Shown here: positions 8,005 to 15,749 of the stretch, in pieces
Numbering within the stretch: position 1 is the first letter of the stretch
Layout of the letters: each line of letters starts with the position of its first letter
From: an uncultured Porphyromonadaceae bacterium
GTDB lineage: Bacteria; Bacteroidota; Bacteroidia; Bacteroidales; Muribaculaceae
DNA length: 64,000 nt
Reading direction: 5' to 3'
Assembly (NCBI GenBank): GCA_902491515.1
Contig: CABUIC010000004.1
Coordinates: forward strand, 72,636-136,635
The notes under the pieces: generated by a model
What the model was told of the DNA's origin: nothing
The model's database searches: none
Seen by the model: the letters and a program-made list of their open reading frames with translations, nothing else
Translations under genes and position numbers: made by a program

Positions 8005-8739
8005 ATGAATATCCGCAATCTCACAATCTCAGTACTTCTCTTCCTTTCTCTGTTCACTGCTCTTCCGGCCCTCGGCGCCGATGCCCGCGCGGCCCTCGGC
8101 AAGCCTGATCTCGAGCTCATAGCCCGCGAGACCACCGACCCGTCTTCGAAGCTCTACTACGGGCGCCTTCTCTCCGAATTCCTCAAGAACGACACGACCA
8201 TGACCTCCGAGGAATTTCAGGCATTCTACTACGGCACCCTCTTTCAGGAGGACTACGACCCCTACCGGCCGGCAGTCAATCCCCGGCTCCTCGAGGAGCT
8301 GAAGCCCATCTACGCCAAGGAAAAGCGCACGCGCGCTGACCGCCAGAAGATGCTCGACTATGCCATGCAGGTAATCGAGAACAACCCCGTGGACCTCCGG
8401 CAGCTCACTAACCGCATCTACGTCTACGAGCAGAACGGGAAATTCGACCTCGCGCGCATCTGGCAGTACAAGCTGAACCATCTCCTTCTCGTCATCGCGG
8501 CCTCGGGCACCGGAGCCGACAAGGACAACGCCTGGGTCGTGGTCTATCCCCAGCACGAGTACGATTTCCTCAACCTCTCGGGAAATACGGCCACAGACCG
8601 GCATTTCGACTCCTCGGGCTTCGATGTGATCAGCGCGGCCAAGGGCTCCGCCAAGCCCACCGACCACTTCTTCGACATCCGCGAGCTCCTCCACCAGTAC
8701 TTCCTGAAGCACCCCAGCGAGGCCAAGGAAGCTAAATGA
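8005..8739 (+). CDS. DUF4919-like exported protein
   Basis: 244 residues with signal peptide (LFLSLFTALPALGAD). The body is helical and contains SKLYYGRLLSEFLKNDTTMT, EEFQAFYYGTLFQEDYDPYR, MLDYAMQVIENNPVDLRQL and a C-terminal FDVISAAKGSAKPTDHFFDI followed by RELLHQY. These blocks match my recollection of the Bacteroidales DUF4919 family, which has no known function. Start at ATG 8005 because the upstream part of the open frame is a shadow of the preceding gene and lacks a signal peptide. Followed by a short hairpin at 8748-8764. Confidence 0.75.
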   Translation: MNIRNLTISVLLFLSLFTALPALGADARAALGKPDLELIARETTDPSSKLYYGRLLSEFLKNDTTMTSEEFQAFYYGTLFQEDYDPYRPAVNPRLLEELKPIYAKEKRTRADRQKMLDYAMQVIENNPVDLRQLTNRIYVYEQNGKFDLARIWQYKLNHLLLVIAASGTGADKDNAWVVVYPQHEYDFLNLSGNTATDRHFDSSGFDVISAAKGSAKPTDHFFDIRELLHQYFLKHPSEAKEAK

Positions 8740-8747
8740 ACGCAAAT

Positions 8748-8764
8748 GCGCACTTTTTGTGCGC
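8748..8764 (+). terminator. Short hairpin after the DUF4919-like gene
   Basis: GCGCAC (8748-8753) pairs with GTGCGC (8759-8764) across a TTTTT loop. The T run is in the loop rather than after the stem; a further run of five Ts follows at 8776-8780. Weak terminator call. Confidence 0.4.
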
Positions 8765-8793
8765 CATACGGCGTGTTTTTCGGAATAATTTCA

Positions 8794-8801
8794 TATCTTT
8801 G
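8794..8801 (+). promoter_or_regulatory. Minus-7 promoter box (TATCTTTG) for the M6 peptidase gene
   Basis: Perfect TAnnTTTG match 68 bases upstream of the ATG at 8869. No good minus-33 element was found. Confidence 0.5.
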
Positions 8802-8868
8802 CCCTCTCAAATCAAAATCTGACGTTATTATAAAAACTCATACTTAATTCCACAATCGATCTCACCTT

Positions 8869-11712
8869 ATGAAGAAACAAGCACTCACGCTCGCCATAGC
8901 TTTCGGGCTCGCGGGATGCTTCATGGCCGACGCTGTTCCGGCGAAACTCGGGCTCCGGGAGGTAGCTCAGCCGGACGGTACGACAATCAGGGCCGAACTG
9001 GCCGGCGACGAAAATTTCCACTATTACCTCAGCGAGGACGGACTGCCTCTTTTCCCCGACGCTACGGGCGCCCTCCGCTATGTGCGTCTCGGAGCCACGG
9101 GCGAGGTGGAGTTCAGCCCGATGAAGGCTGAGTCGTCGCCCCTCCGCCGCAGCGCCGCGGCCCGCAGCTACGTCTCGGGAGTCGACCCCGAGGCCGTGGT
9201 CGACGCGCTCTACCGCTATGTGTCCCTCCGTCCCGGTGTGCGCCGCTCGGCTCTTGCCCAGAGCGGCCTCGGACGCTTCTCCGGCAATTTCCCCCGTGTG
9301 GGCGACATTCCCGCCCTCGTGTTTCTTGTGGAATACAAGGACGTCAAGTTCACGCATCCCAATCCGGCCCAGTACTTCGGCGACATGATCAACAAGGAGG
9401 GCTTCAGCGAGTACGGAGGCACAGGCTGTGCCCGCGAGTATTTCATACAACAGTCCGGCGGCAAGTTCCGCCCGCAGTTCGAGGTTTACGGTCCCGTCAC
9501 CCTTCCCGAGAACCGCTCCTACTACGGCGGCAACGACATGTACGGCAACGACCGCAATCCCGAGCAGATGCTCGTCGACGCGGCTAAGATTCTGGATTCG
9601 GAGGTCGATTTCTCGAAATACGATCTTGACAACGACGGCTACGTCGACAACGTCTTCATCTTTTACGCAGGGCAGGGCGAGGCCTCCTATGGCTCCGCCG
9701 AAACCGTCTGGCCCCACTCCTACGAGCTCGAGGCCGCCGGAAAGGCCATCAAGCTCGACGGCAAGACCCTCAGCCGCTATGCCTGCACCAACGAATGGGA
9801 GCAGAACCGCCCGGACGGCGTCGGCACCTTCATCCATGAGTTCAGCCACGTGATGGGCCTCCCCGACCTCTACCGCACCACCGGAAGCGCCTACTACACT
9901 CCCGACTCCTGGAGCGTGCTCGACTACGGCCCCTACAACAACGACGGCTGCACGCCTCCCAACTACTCGATTTTCGAGCGCAACGCCATGGGCTGGATAG
10001 AGCCGAGGCTCCTCGACGGCCCCGCGGGCATCAACCTCGAGGAAATCGGCGCCTCCAACGACGGCTGCATCATCCAGACCGAGAAAGAAACAGAGTTCTA
10101 CCTCCTCGAGAACCGCCAGCAGGTAGGCTGGGACAAATATCTTCCCGGCCACGGCATGCTCATCTGGCATGTGGACTTCGTACAGTCCGTCTGGAACCGC
10201 AACACCGTGAACAATACCCAGAGCCACCAGTACGTTGACCTCATCGAGGCCGGCGGCGTAGCCAACTCGAGCTACGAGGACAATCTCAGGACCTATCCCT
10301 GGCCCGGAACCCGCAACAAGACGTCCTTCACCTCCACCACTTCTCCGGCCCTCAAGAGCTGGGCAGGGCGCGCCATCGACGTCCCCATTACCGAAATCTT
10401 CGAGGACGCCGACGGCGTCATCTCCTTCAAGGTCTGCGGCGGACCCATAGATCTGGGCGTGCCTCAGGGCCTCAGGGGCGAAGGCCGCGAGGACGGCGCC
10501 GCGCTCCTCTCCTGGGAGCCCGTGGAATTCGCCAAGACCTATCTCATTGACCTCTACACCGAGGCAGAAGACGGCTCGAAGATCTATGCCCTCCGCGAAG
10601 CCGAGGTCGAGGGAACGGAATACAGGGTCGAGAATCTTCAGTCAGAAGCCCTGTACCGCTTCACTGTCACCGCCGCCTCCGGGCAGGCCCGTGGCGAGAC
10701 TTCCGGGGAAGCCTCCTTTGTAATGCCGGCTCTCGCCTGGGAATACATGAGCCCCCAGATTCTTCCCGAGTCTTCCGTATCCCGTAACTCCTTCACTGCT
10801 AACTGGACCAAGGTTCCCGGTGCCGTGGCATACCTCCTTGACGTCGATGCGGTGATTTCCGGAGGGACGAAAGTCGAGACCCTCGACTTCGGAAAGGGCA
10901 GCACCCTCACTTTCCCCGAAGGGTGGGACTGGAGCGGCGGCAACTCGGACCTCTACGGCTCGAATTCGCTCGGATACTACGGCGATTCCGCCCCCTCCCT
11001 CAAGTTCAGCACCACGGGCCGCTCCCTGACGAGCCCCGTCTATACCTACAGCATCGACCGAATCGAATTCTGGTACCGTACCGCGAGCGGCAGCCTCGCC
11101 ACGCCCAACACGCTCTCCGTCCAGGGCCGCGAGTCCGCCGGCTCCGAGTGGTCGGTAATCAAGAACATAACCCTCGGTACGGCCACAACGGGTGAGGATG
11201 TCGTAATAGACGAAATTCCCGAGACCGTGCGTCAGGTACGCTTCGTGTTCACAAAGAACCGCGGCAACCTTGCCTTCGACGACCTAAAGCTCACCACGCA
11301 GACCACCGCCACGAAGACCGTGGCTGACTTCAAGGAAAAGAATGTGGGCGATACGGATTCCTTCATCGTAGACCTCTCGACGGTGCCCGATGCCGTGGCC
11401 GTCAACTACAGCGTGAAGGCCGTGAATGCCGAAGGCAAGCACTCCCAGGCCTCGAAGGTCCACACCGTCGTTCCCGGCCAGATCTCCGGTGTGTCCGCTC
11501 CCGGCGCAGAGCCTTCGGGCCTCCGCCTCTCCGGACGCGAGCTTTCCTTTGAGGGCTCGGCCGGCGACGCCGTCCGTGTGTTCAACGCCGCAGGAATGCT
11601 CGTCGCCTCTGCGACAGCCGATGCCTCCGGCCGTGCATCCCTCCGCTTCCCCGCCCCCGGGCTCTACATCGTTGCTGTTCCTGACGGAGCAGCCCGTATG
11701 ATGGTCCGGTAA
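8869..11712 (+). CDS. M6-family secreted metallopeptidase with T9SS type A sorting domain
   Basis: 947 residues. Signal peptide, then a propeptide-like N-terminal domain (residues ~25-110), then an M6 (immune inhibitor A-like) peptidase domain. The zinc motif is H323-E324-F-S-H327-V-M-G-L-P-D333, preceded by GTFI, with LDNDGYVDNVFIFYAGQGEA upstream and ENRQQVGWDKYLPGHGMLIW downstream, all typical of M6. Fibronectin-III-like and jelly-roll segments follow (residues ~520-870). The last ~75 residues (VRVFNAAGMLVASATADASG ... PGLYIVAVPDGA ... MMVR) are a T9SS type A C-terminal sorting domain, so the protein should pass through the T9SS encoded elsewhere in this window and be processed by PorU. 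Function: probably extracellular proteolysis. A tandem, degenerate copy follows. Confidence 0.93.
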   Translation: MKKQALTLAIAFGLAGCFMADAVPAKLGLREVAQPDGTTIRAELAGDENFHYYLSEDGLPLFPDATGALRYVRLGATGEVEFSPMKAESSPLRRSAAARSYVSGVDPEAVVDALYRYVSLRPGVRRSALAQSGLGRFSGNFPRVGDIPALVFLVEYKDVKFTHPNPAQYFGDMINKEGFSEYGGTGCAREYFIQQSGGKFRPQFEVYGPVTLPENRSYYGGNDMYGNDRNPEQMLVDAAKILDSEVDFSKYDLDNDGYVDNVFIFYAGQGEASYGSAETVWPHSYELEAAGKAIKLDGKTLSRYACTNEWEQNRPDGVGTFIHEFSHVMGLPDLYRTTGSAYYTPDSWSVLDYGPYNNDGCTPPNYSIFERNAMGWIEPRLLDGPAGINLEEIGASNDGCIIQTEKETEFYLLENRQQVGWDKYLPGHGMLIWHVDFVQSVWNRNTVNNTQSHQYVDLIEAGGVANSSYEDNLRTYPWPGTRNKTSFTSTTSPALKSWAGRAIDVPITEIFEDADGVISFKVCGGPIDLGVPQGLRGEGREDGAALLSWEPVEFAKTYLIDLYTEAEDGSKIYALREAEVEGTEYRVENLQSEALYRFTVTAASGQARGETSGEASFVMPALAWEYMSPQILPESSVSRNSFTANWTKVPGAVAYLLDVDAVISGGTKVETLDFGKGSTLTFPEGWDWSGGNSDLYGSNSLGYYGDSAPSLKFSTTGRSLTSPVYTYSIDRIEFWYRTASGSLATPNTLSVQGRESAGSEWSVIKNITLGTATTGEDVVIDEIPETVRQVRFVFTKNRGNLAFDDLKLTTQTTATKTVADFKEKNVGDTDSFIVDLSTVPDAVAVNYSVKAVNAEGKHSQASKVHTVVPGQISGVSAPGAEPSGLRLSGRELSFEGSAGDAVRVFNAAGMLVASATADASGRASLRFPAPGLYIVAVPDGAARMMVR

Positions 11713-11735
11713 GCGCAGAGCGCCAGCAACTTTTC

Positions 11736-11781
11736 GACTATGGGCTTATAAGGGGCCGAATCCCCTTATAAGCTCATAGTC
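11736..11781 (+). terminator. Long intergenic hairpin between the two M6 genes
   Basis: Bases 11736-11755 pair with 11762-11781: a 20-bp stem with one G-T wobble and a 6-base loop. No U tract follows, so it may be an RNA-stability or processing element, or a weak terminator. The arm contains CTTATAAG, the core of the 9-base repeat family found near 58921-60914. Confidence 0.55.
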
Positions 11782-11822
11782 AGTAAACGATAAACCATCA
11801 AAACCAATTATTATTCCGGATT

Positions 11823-14366
11823 GTGAGAACAGCACCATTCAAGTATCTTATCGCCGCAATTGCACTCGGGATTGCTTCCGAGGCGTTTCCCGCGCCGGCG
11901 CGGCCGACCCCGCCGATGCATCCTTCGCGCCCCGCGACTTCCAAAGTATATCCCTCCCAGGGCGAAGTTCCGGTTGCCGTCCTGCTCGTGCAGTACAGGG
12001 ACGTCAGGTTCTCGCACCCGATGCCCCTGACCTATTTTTCAGGACTTCTTTCCGATGATTCTTTCTCCGAATACGGCGCCGCGGGTTCGGTGTCCGCTTA
12101 TTTCTCGGAACAGTCGGAGGGTAAGTTCGTTCCGAAATTCTCGGTTTTCGGACCCGTGACCCTTCCGCAGAACCGGAGCTATTACGGAACGAACACCTCC
12201 TCCGGCGCGGACAAGAGCGCCGAGGACATGATTGTACACGCCGCTCCGCTCCTCGAGTCGACCATCGATTTCTCCCGCTTCGACCTCGACGGCGACGGCA
12301 CAGCCGACAATCTGATTGTCGTCTATGCCGGTCAGGGAGAGGCTTCCTATGGTCCGGCCTCCTCGGTCTGGCCTCACTCCGGCTCTCTCGAAGCCAAGAA
12401 GAAAACCGCGGAAATCGGAGGTGTCAGGATTGACCGCTATTCCTGCATCAACGAGTGGGAGTACGACAAGCCGGCGGGAACAGGCGTGTTCGTCTACGAG
12501 CTTGCCACTCTTCTCGGCCTTCCGGAGCTGGGCCACAGCTCGATGGACGGCATGGCCTTCACGCCGGATGTATGGAGTGTGATGGACGCTGGCTGGAGTC
12601 TTGACGACAGCCGAATGCCGCCGAACATGTCGGTGTTCGAGCGGTATTATCTGGGCTGGACCGAGCCCAAGGTGCTCGACGCGCCCGAGAACGTCACTAT
12701 CCCGGCAGGCTCCCGCGAGGGCTACATGATCAGGACCGAACGCGACAACGAGTATTTCCTTCTCGAGAACCGTCAGCAGACGGGGCGCGACGCCTCCTTG
12801 CCCTCGCACGGCCTTCTCGTGTGGCATATCCACCACGACCCCGCCGTCTTCGCGCAGAACACCGTCAACGACCTCGCCACGCACCAGTACGTCGATCTTG
12901 TCGAGGCCGGAGGCGTGGCCAATTCCCATAACGACGAATGTCTCGCATCCTACCCGTGGCCCGGACCGCTCGGACGCACCGAGTTCAGCGCCGGAACGAC
13001 CCCGGCGCTCGTAAGCTGGGGCGGACGCCCCATCGACCTTCCCCTGACGGAAATCGCCGAGGACTCGGAGGGGAACATCTCGTTCAAGGTCGCCGGCGGG
13101 AGGGTGGAACTCGGTGTACCCGAACAGCTCCTCGCCTCCCTCGGCGACGCCTCTTCCGTGCGTGTTTCGTGGCAGGCAGTGGAGAATGCCACCGCCTACC
13201 TTGTGGATGTATATTCCCGCATATCCGAAGGGGAGCCTGACGAATTTTTTTATCGCGACTTTTCTTGCGCGCAGCCCTCTCTGACGCTGACGGATCTGCC
13301 GACGGGCATAGACCTTTACCTCACAGTCAGGGCCACGCTCGGCAGGAACACCGGCCCCGCATCAGCGGAGCTCGCCTTCCGCATCCCCGCGCCTGACTGG
13401 GCGGATATTGTCCCCGATGTCGAGGATACGGCAATGCTCGACGACAACGGAGCCTTCACGGCACGCTGGAAGGCCGTGGAAGGCGCTGTCGACTATCATC
13501 TGTCCATCGAGGCCCTCCGTGGCGCGCGATACCTCCACGAACTGAATTTCGGACACAGCGCCACTACGGAGCTCTCCCTCCCCGAAGGCTGGAGCTGGTC
13601 AGGCACAGCGCGCGACCTTTACATGGTCAACTCAACCGGCTTTTACGGCGACACCGCCCCGGCGCTCAAGTTCAACAGCGACGCCATCCTCGAGACGCCT
13701 CTTTTCGGCGACAGGATTATCCGCCTGAGCTTCTGGCAGCGCGGCGCCTCCGAGCAGCCGGCCGATATCCTTAGCGTCGAGGTTTCGGATGTGGCCGGAA
13801 GGGACTGGACCACTGTCTACAGGACCTCCCCATGCCCGCAGGAGGGGGGAATGACCGTCACGCTCTCCGATTTCCCCGAGAGTGCGCGCCGAATCCGTTT
13901 CGTATACACGAAGATTTCCGGCAATATGGCACTCGACGACATTGCTATTACACTTTTCAGCGGCCACACCGAGGCGCTTGACGACTGGTCGGATGTTTCG
14001 GTAGGCGACGTGCAGGAGTACTTCGTGCAGCTTCCGGAGCCTTACGCGCACGCGTACTATTATAAGGTACAGGCATTCGACAATTCCGGCAATCCCACGC
14101 GGCTCTCGCGTCCGGGCATCGCGGAGGTCCCCGAATGGCTCGACGTGCCCGATATTCCCGCCTATTTCGACAATCCTGTAGTATCCGGTTCCGGAGTGAA
14201 GTATTCCGGAAGGGATGGCGATGTCCTGAGTGTGTATTCCCTCACGGGAATGCTCGTCGGGCAGTCGGTTGTCGACCGCTCGGGCTCGGCCCGAGTGTCT
14301 GTCGCTGTTCCCGGCATGTACATTGTCCTTTATCCCGGAGGCGCCCGTAAGGTCCTCGTGCGCTGA
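11823..14366 (+). CDS. M6-like protein with lost zinc ligands and T9SS sorting domain (probable pseudo-peptidase)
   Basis: 847 residues, closely related over its whole length to the preceding M6 peptidase (shared blocks YGPVTLP/FGPVTLPQNRSYYG, AGQGEASYG, QYVDLVEAGGVANS, and the jelly-roll and sorting domains). It lacks the ~110-residue propeptide domain: the signal peptide (KYLIAAIALGIASEAFPAPA) is followed almost directly by the peptidase fold. The zinc motif HEFSHVMGLPD is replaced by Y225-E-L-A-T229-L-L-G-L-P-E235, so both zinc histidines and the third ligand are changed while the glutamate remains. The C-terminus (VYSLTGMLVGQSVVDRSGSA ... PGMYIVLYPGGARKVLVR) is a good type A sorting domain, so export still looks functional. 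The start is GTG at 11823; no ATG is available near it. Binding or decoy role inferred. Confidence 0.85.
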   Translation: MRTAPFKYLIAAIALGIASEAFPAPARPTPPMHPSRPATSKVYPSQGEVPVAVLLVQYRDVRFSHPMPLTYFSGLLSDDSFSEYGAAGSVSAYFSEQSEGKFVPKFSVFGPVTLPQNRSYYGTNTSSGADKSAEDMIVHAAPLLESTIDFSRFDLDGDGTADNLIVVYAGQGEASYGPASSVWPHSGSLEAKKKTAEIGGVRIDRYSCINEWEYDKPAGTGVFVYELATLLGLPELGHSSMDGMAFTPDVWSVMDAGWSLDDSRMPPNMSVFERYYLGWTEPKVLDAPENVTIPAGSREGYMIRTERDNEYFLLENRQQTGRDASLPSHGLLVWHIHHDPAVFAQNTVNDLATHQYVDLVEAGGVANSHNDECLASYPWPGPLGRTEFSAGTTPALVSWGGRPIDLPLTEIAEDSEGNISFKVAGGRVELGVPEQLLASLGDASSVRVSWQAVENATAYLVDVYSRISEGEPDEFFYRDFSCAQPSLTLTDLPTGIDLYLTVRATLGRNTGPASAELAFRIPAPDWADIVPDVEDTAMLDDNGAFTARWKAVEGAVDYHLSIEALRGARYLHELNFGHSATTELSLPEGWSWSGTARDLYMVNSTGFYGDTAPALKFNSDAILETPLFGDRIIRLSFWQRGASEQPADILSVEVSDVAGRDWTTVYRTSPCPQEGGMTVTLSDFPESARRIRFVYTKISGNMALDDIAITLFSGHTEALDDWSDVSVGDVQEYFVQLPEPYAHAYYYKVQAFDNSGNPTRLSRPGIAEVPEWLDVPDIPAYFDNPVVSGSGVKYSGRDGDVLSVYSLTGMLVGQSVVDRSGSARVSVAVPGMYIVLYPGGARKVLVR

Positions 14367-14863
14367 TGTCCAAGGCTACACTTAAAAAGGAGCTGGCCCT
14401 TATGGACAAGGACCAGCTCCGGCAGCTTATTCTCGAGGCCTATTCGGCCCGCAAGGAAATCAGGAACTATTTCGAGTATTTTCTCTCGCCTGATCCGGAG
14501 GCTCTTTTCGACAAGTTCGCCGGGGAGCTGGCGAAAGAGTGCTCGCGCGGAAAGCGAAGCTGTTCGCGGGCGCGGATTTCAGTAATAAGGCGGCTTATAG
14601 CCGATTTCTCATCTTACCAGCCCGGCGAGGAGCTTGTGCTGAAATTCCGTCTCGAGGCCATACGTCTGCTTCTTGCCGCCTCGGCGGCGGTGAGGATGAC
14701 GGACACGCTGACCCGTGGCTTCGCGAAGCTCGTAGCCGACTATATCGCCGAGGCCGACAAGGCCGGAGCGGTCACGGAAGCCTTCGCGGAAATCCGCGTC
14801 CTCTCCGACAGCCGCCCCTCCTCCCCGACGCTCAGAAGGATATTGCATCAGGCGCTGTTGTAG
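14366..14863 (+). CDS. DUF6155-like cytoplasmic protein
   Basis: 165 residues, no signal peptide. The N-terminus (MSKATLKKELALMDKDQLRQ then LILEAYSARKEIRNYFEYF) matches the Bacteroidota DUF6155 family as I remember it: a helical bundle of unknown function. The start codon shares bases with the upstream stop (TGATG at 14364-14368), so it is translationally coupled to the pseudo-peptidase gene. The stop lies at the edge of a 9-base tandem repeat that separates it from the convergent lipoprotein gene. Confidence 0.75.
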   Translation: MSKATLKKELALMDKDQLRQLILEAYSARKEIRNYFEYFLSPDPEALFDKFAGELAKECSRGKRSCSRARISVIRRLIADFSSYQPGEELVLKFRLEAIRLLLAASAAVRMTDTLTRGFAKLVADYIAEADKAGAVTEAFAEIRVLSDSRPSSPTLRRILHQALL

Positions 14864-14868
14864 AGCTT

Positions 14869-14904
14869 GGCTAAATTAGCTAAGTAAGCTATATCAGCTA
14901 ATCC
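14869..14904. repeat. 9-base tandem repeat, AGCTANNNN family, four units
   Basis: Units: GGCTAAATT, AGCTAAGTA, AGCTATATC, AGCTAATCC. It fills the 34-base gap between two convergent genes, and the stop codon of the lipoprotein gene (14898-14900) is part of the last unit. The same unit family occurs at 55132-55187. Confidence 0.8.
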
Positions 14905-15749
14905 TGCGACGGCAGCGGGAGGTTCGCGAGGTAGTCGCGGACGCTCTGGAGCTTGCGCTCGAGTTTCTCGCGCTGGATGGATGCCGAGCGCTTTGTCTGG
15001 AGCGCCGTGGCGTATTCCTCGCACAGCATTATGCGCTCGCGCAGGGCAGGGGAGACAGCGAAACTGACCGTGCCGCGGCTTCCTTCGAAAGTACCCTTGA
15101 GACCTTTGGCTCCATGGCCTGCGAGCCACGGTCCGAGTCCGGCCACTTCTTCCGGCGAGAGGCTTGCTATTTCCGAGCCTTCCACGGTCAGAACGCGCGT
15201 GGCGCTCACGGGCTGCGAGGTCCAGCTCTCGTTTCCGGCGGAGATTTTCAGCCGGTTCAGCCCTACGGTGCGCCCGGAGATGTTGGCGGCAAGATAGAAG
15301 TAGCCTTCCGTGCTCACGCGCGGCTGAATGCCCGTGGCGTCCATTCCGGTGGATGTTCCGGTGCTTTTCGGAACGTAGTAGCCGTCGATGCCCTCGGCTG
15401 AGGCCTTGACTTCCGTGAAGAGCCCCTGAAGGCTGTCGCATCGGAGAGTAGACTCGGCCAGAACGGGTTCTATGGCCTCTATGCTGTCCTTTACGAGGCC
15501 TTCGGTCGCCTGTGCCTGAATGCGCAGGCCCGACTTGCGGATGTCGGCGAACTTGGGATAGCGCTCGTTCAGGGCTTTTATGGAGTCGATTGCGCTCTGG
15601 TATTCCTTCATGTCATAGAGGCCTTCGGCCTGACCGAGAAGTTCGGCGGCTGCACGCTCTTCGGCCGAGGGGCCGCATGAGCTGAGGACGCCGAGGACCG
15701 ACAGTGCGAGCGTCAGCCCGAGGCTAAGTTTATTTGCTGCGTTGTACAT
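14898..15749 (-). CDS. Lipoprotein with TPR-like N-terminal region
   Basis: 283 residues. Lipoprotein signal peptide with lipobox LSSC (Cys25). Residues ~30-85 (AAAELLGQAEGLYDMKEYQS then AIDSIKALNERYPKFADIRK) resemble one tetratricopeptide repeat. The middle (RVSTEGYFYLAANISGRTVG, then ISAGNESWTSQPVSATRV) is beta-rich, and the last 50 residues form a basic coiled-coil-like helix (RERIMLCEEYATALQTKRSA...). No enzyme motif. It overlaps the 3' end of the relA-like gene by 20 bases, so the two are cotranscribed. Function unknown; envelope anchoring is clear from the lipobox. Confidence 0.8.
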   Translation of the reverse strand: MYNAANKLSLGLTLALSVLGVLSSCGPSAEERAAAELLGQAEGLYDMKEYQSAIDSIKALNERYPKFADIRKSGLRIQAQATEGLVKDSIEAIEPVLAESTLRCDSLQGLFTEVKASAEGIDGYYVPKSTGTSTGMDATGIQPRVSTEGYFYLAANISGRTVGLNRLKISAGNESWTSQPVSATRVLTVEGSEIASLSPEEVAGLGPWLAGHGAKGLKGTFEGSRGTVSFAVSPALRERIMLCEEYATALQTKRSASIQREKLERKLQSVRDYLANLPLPSQD

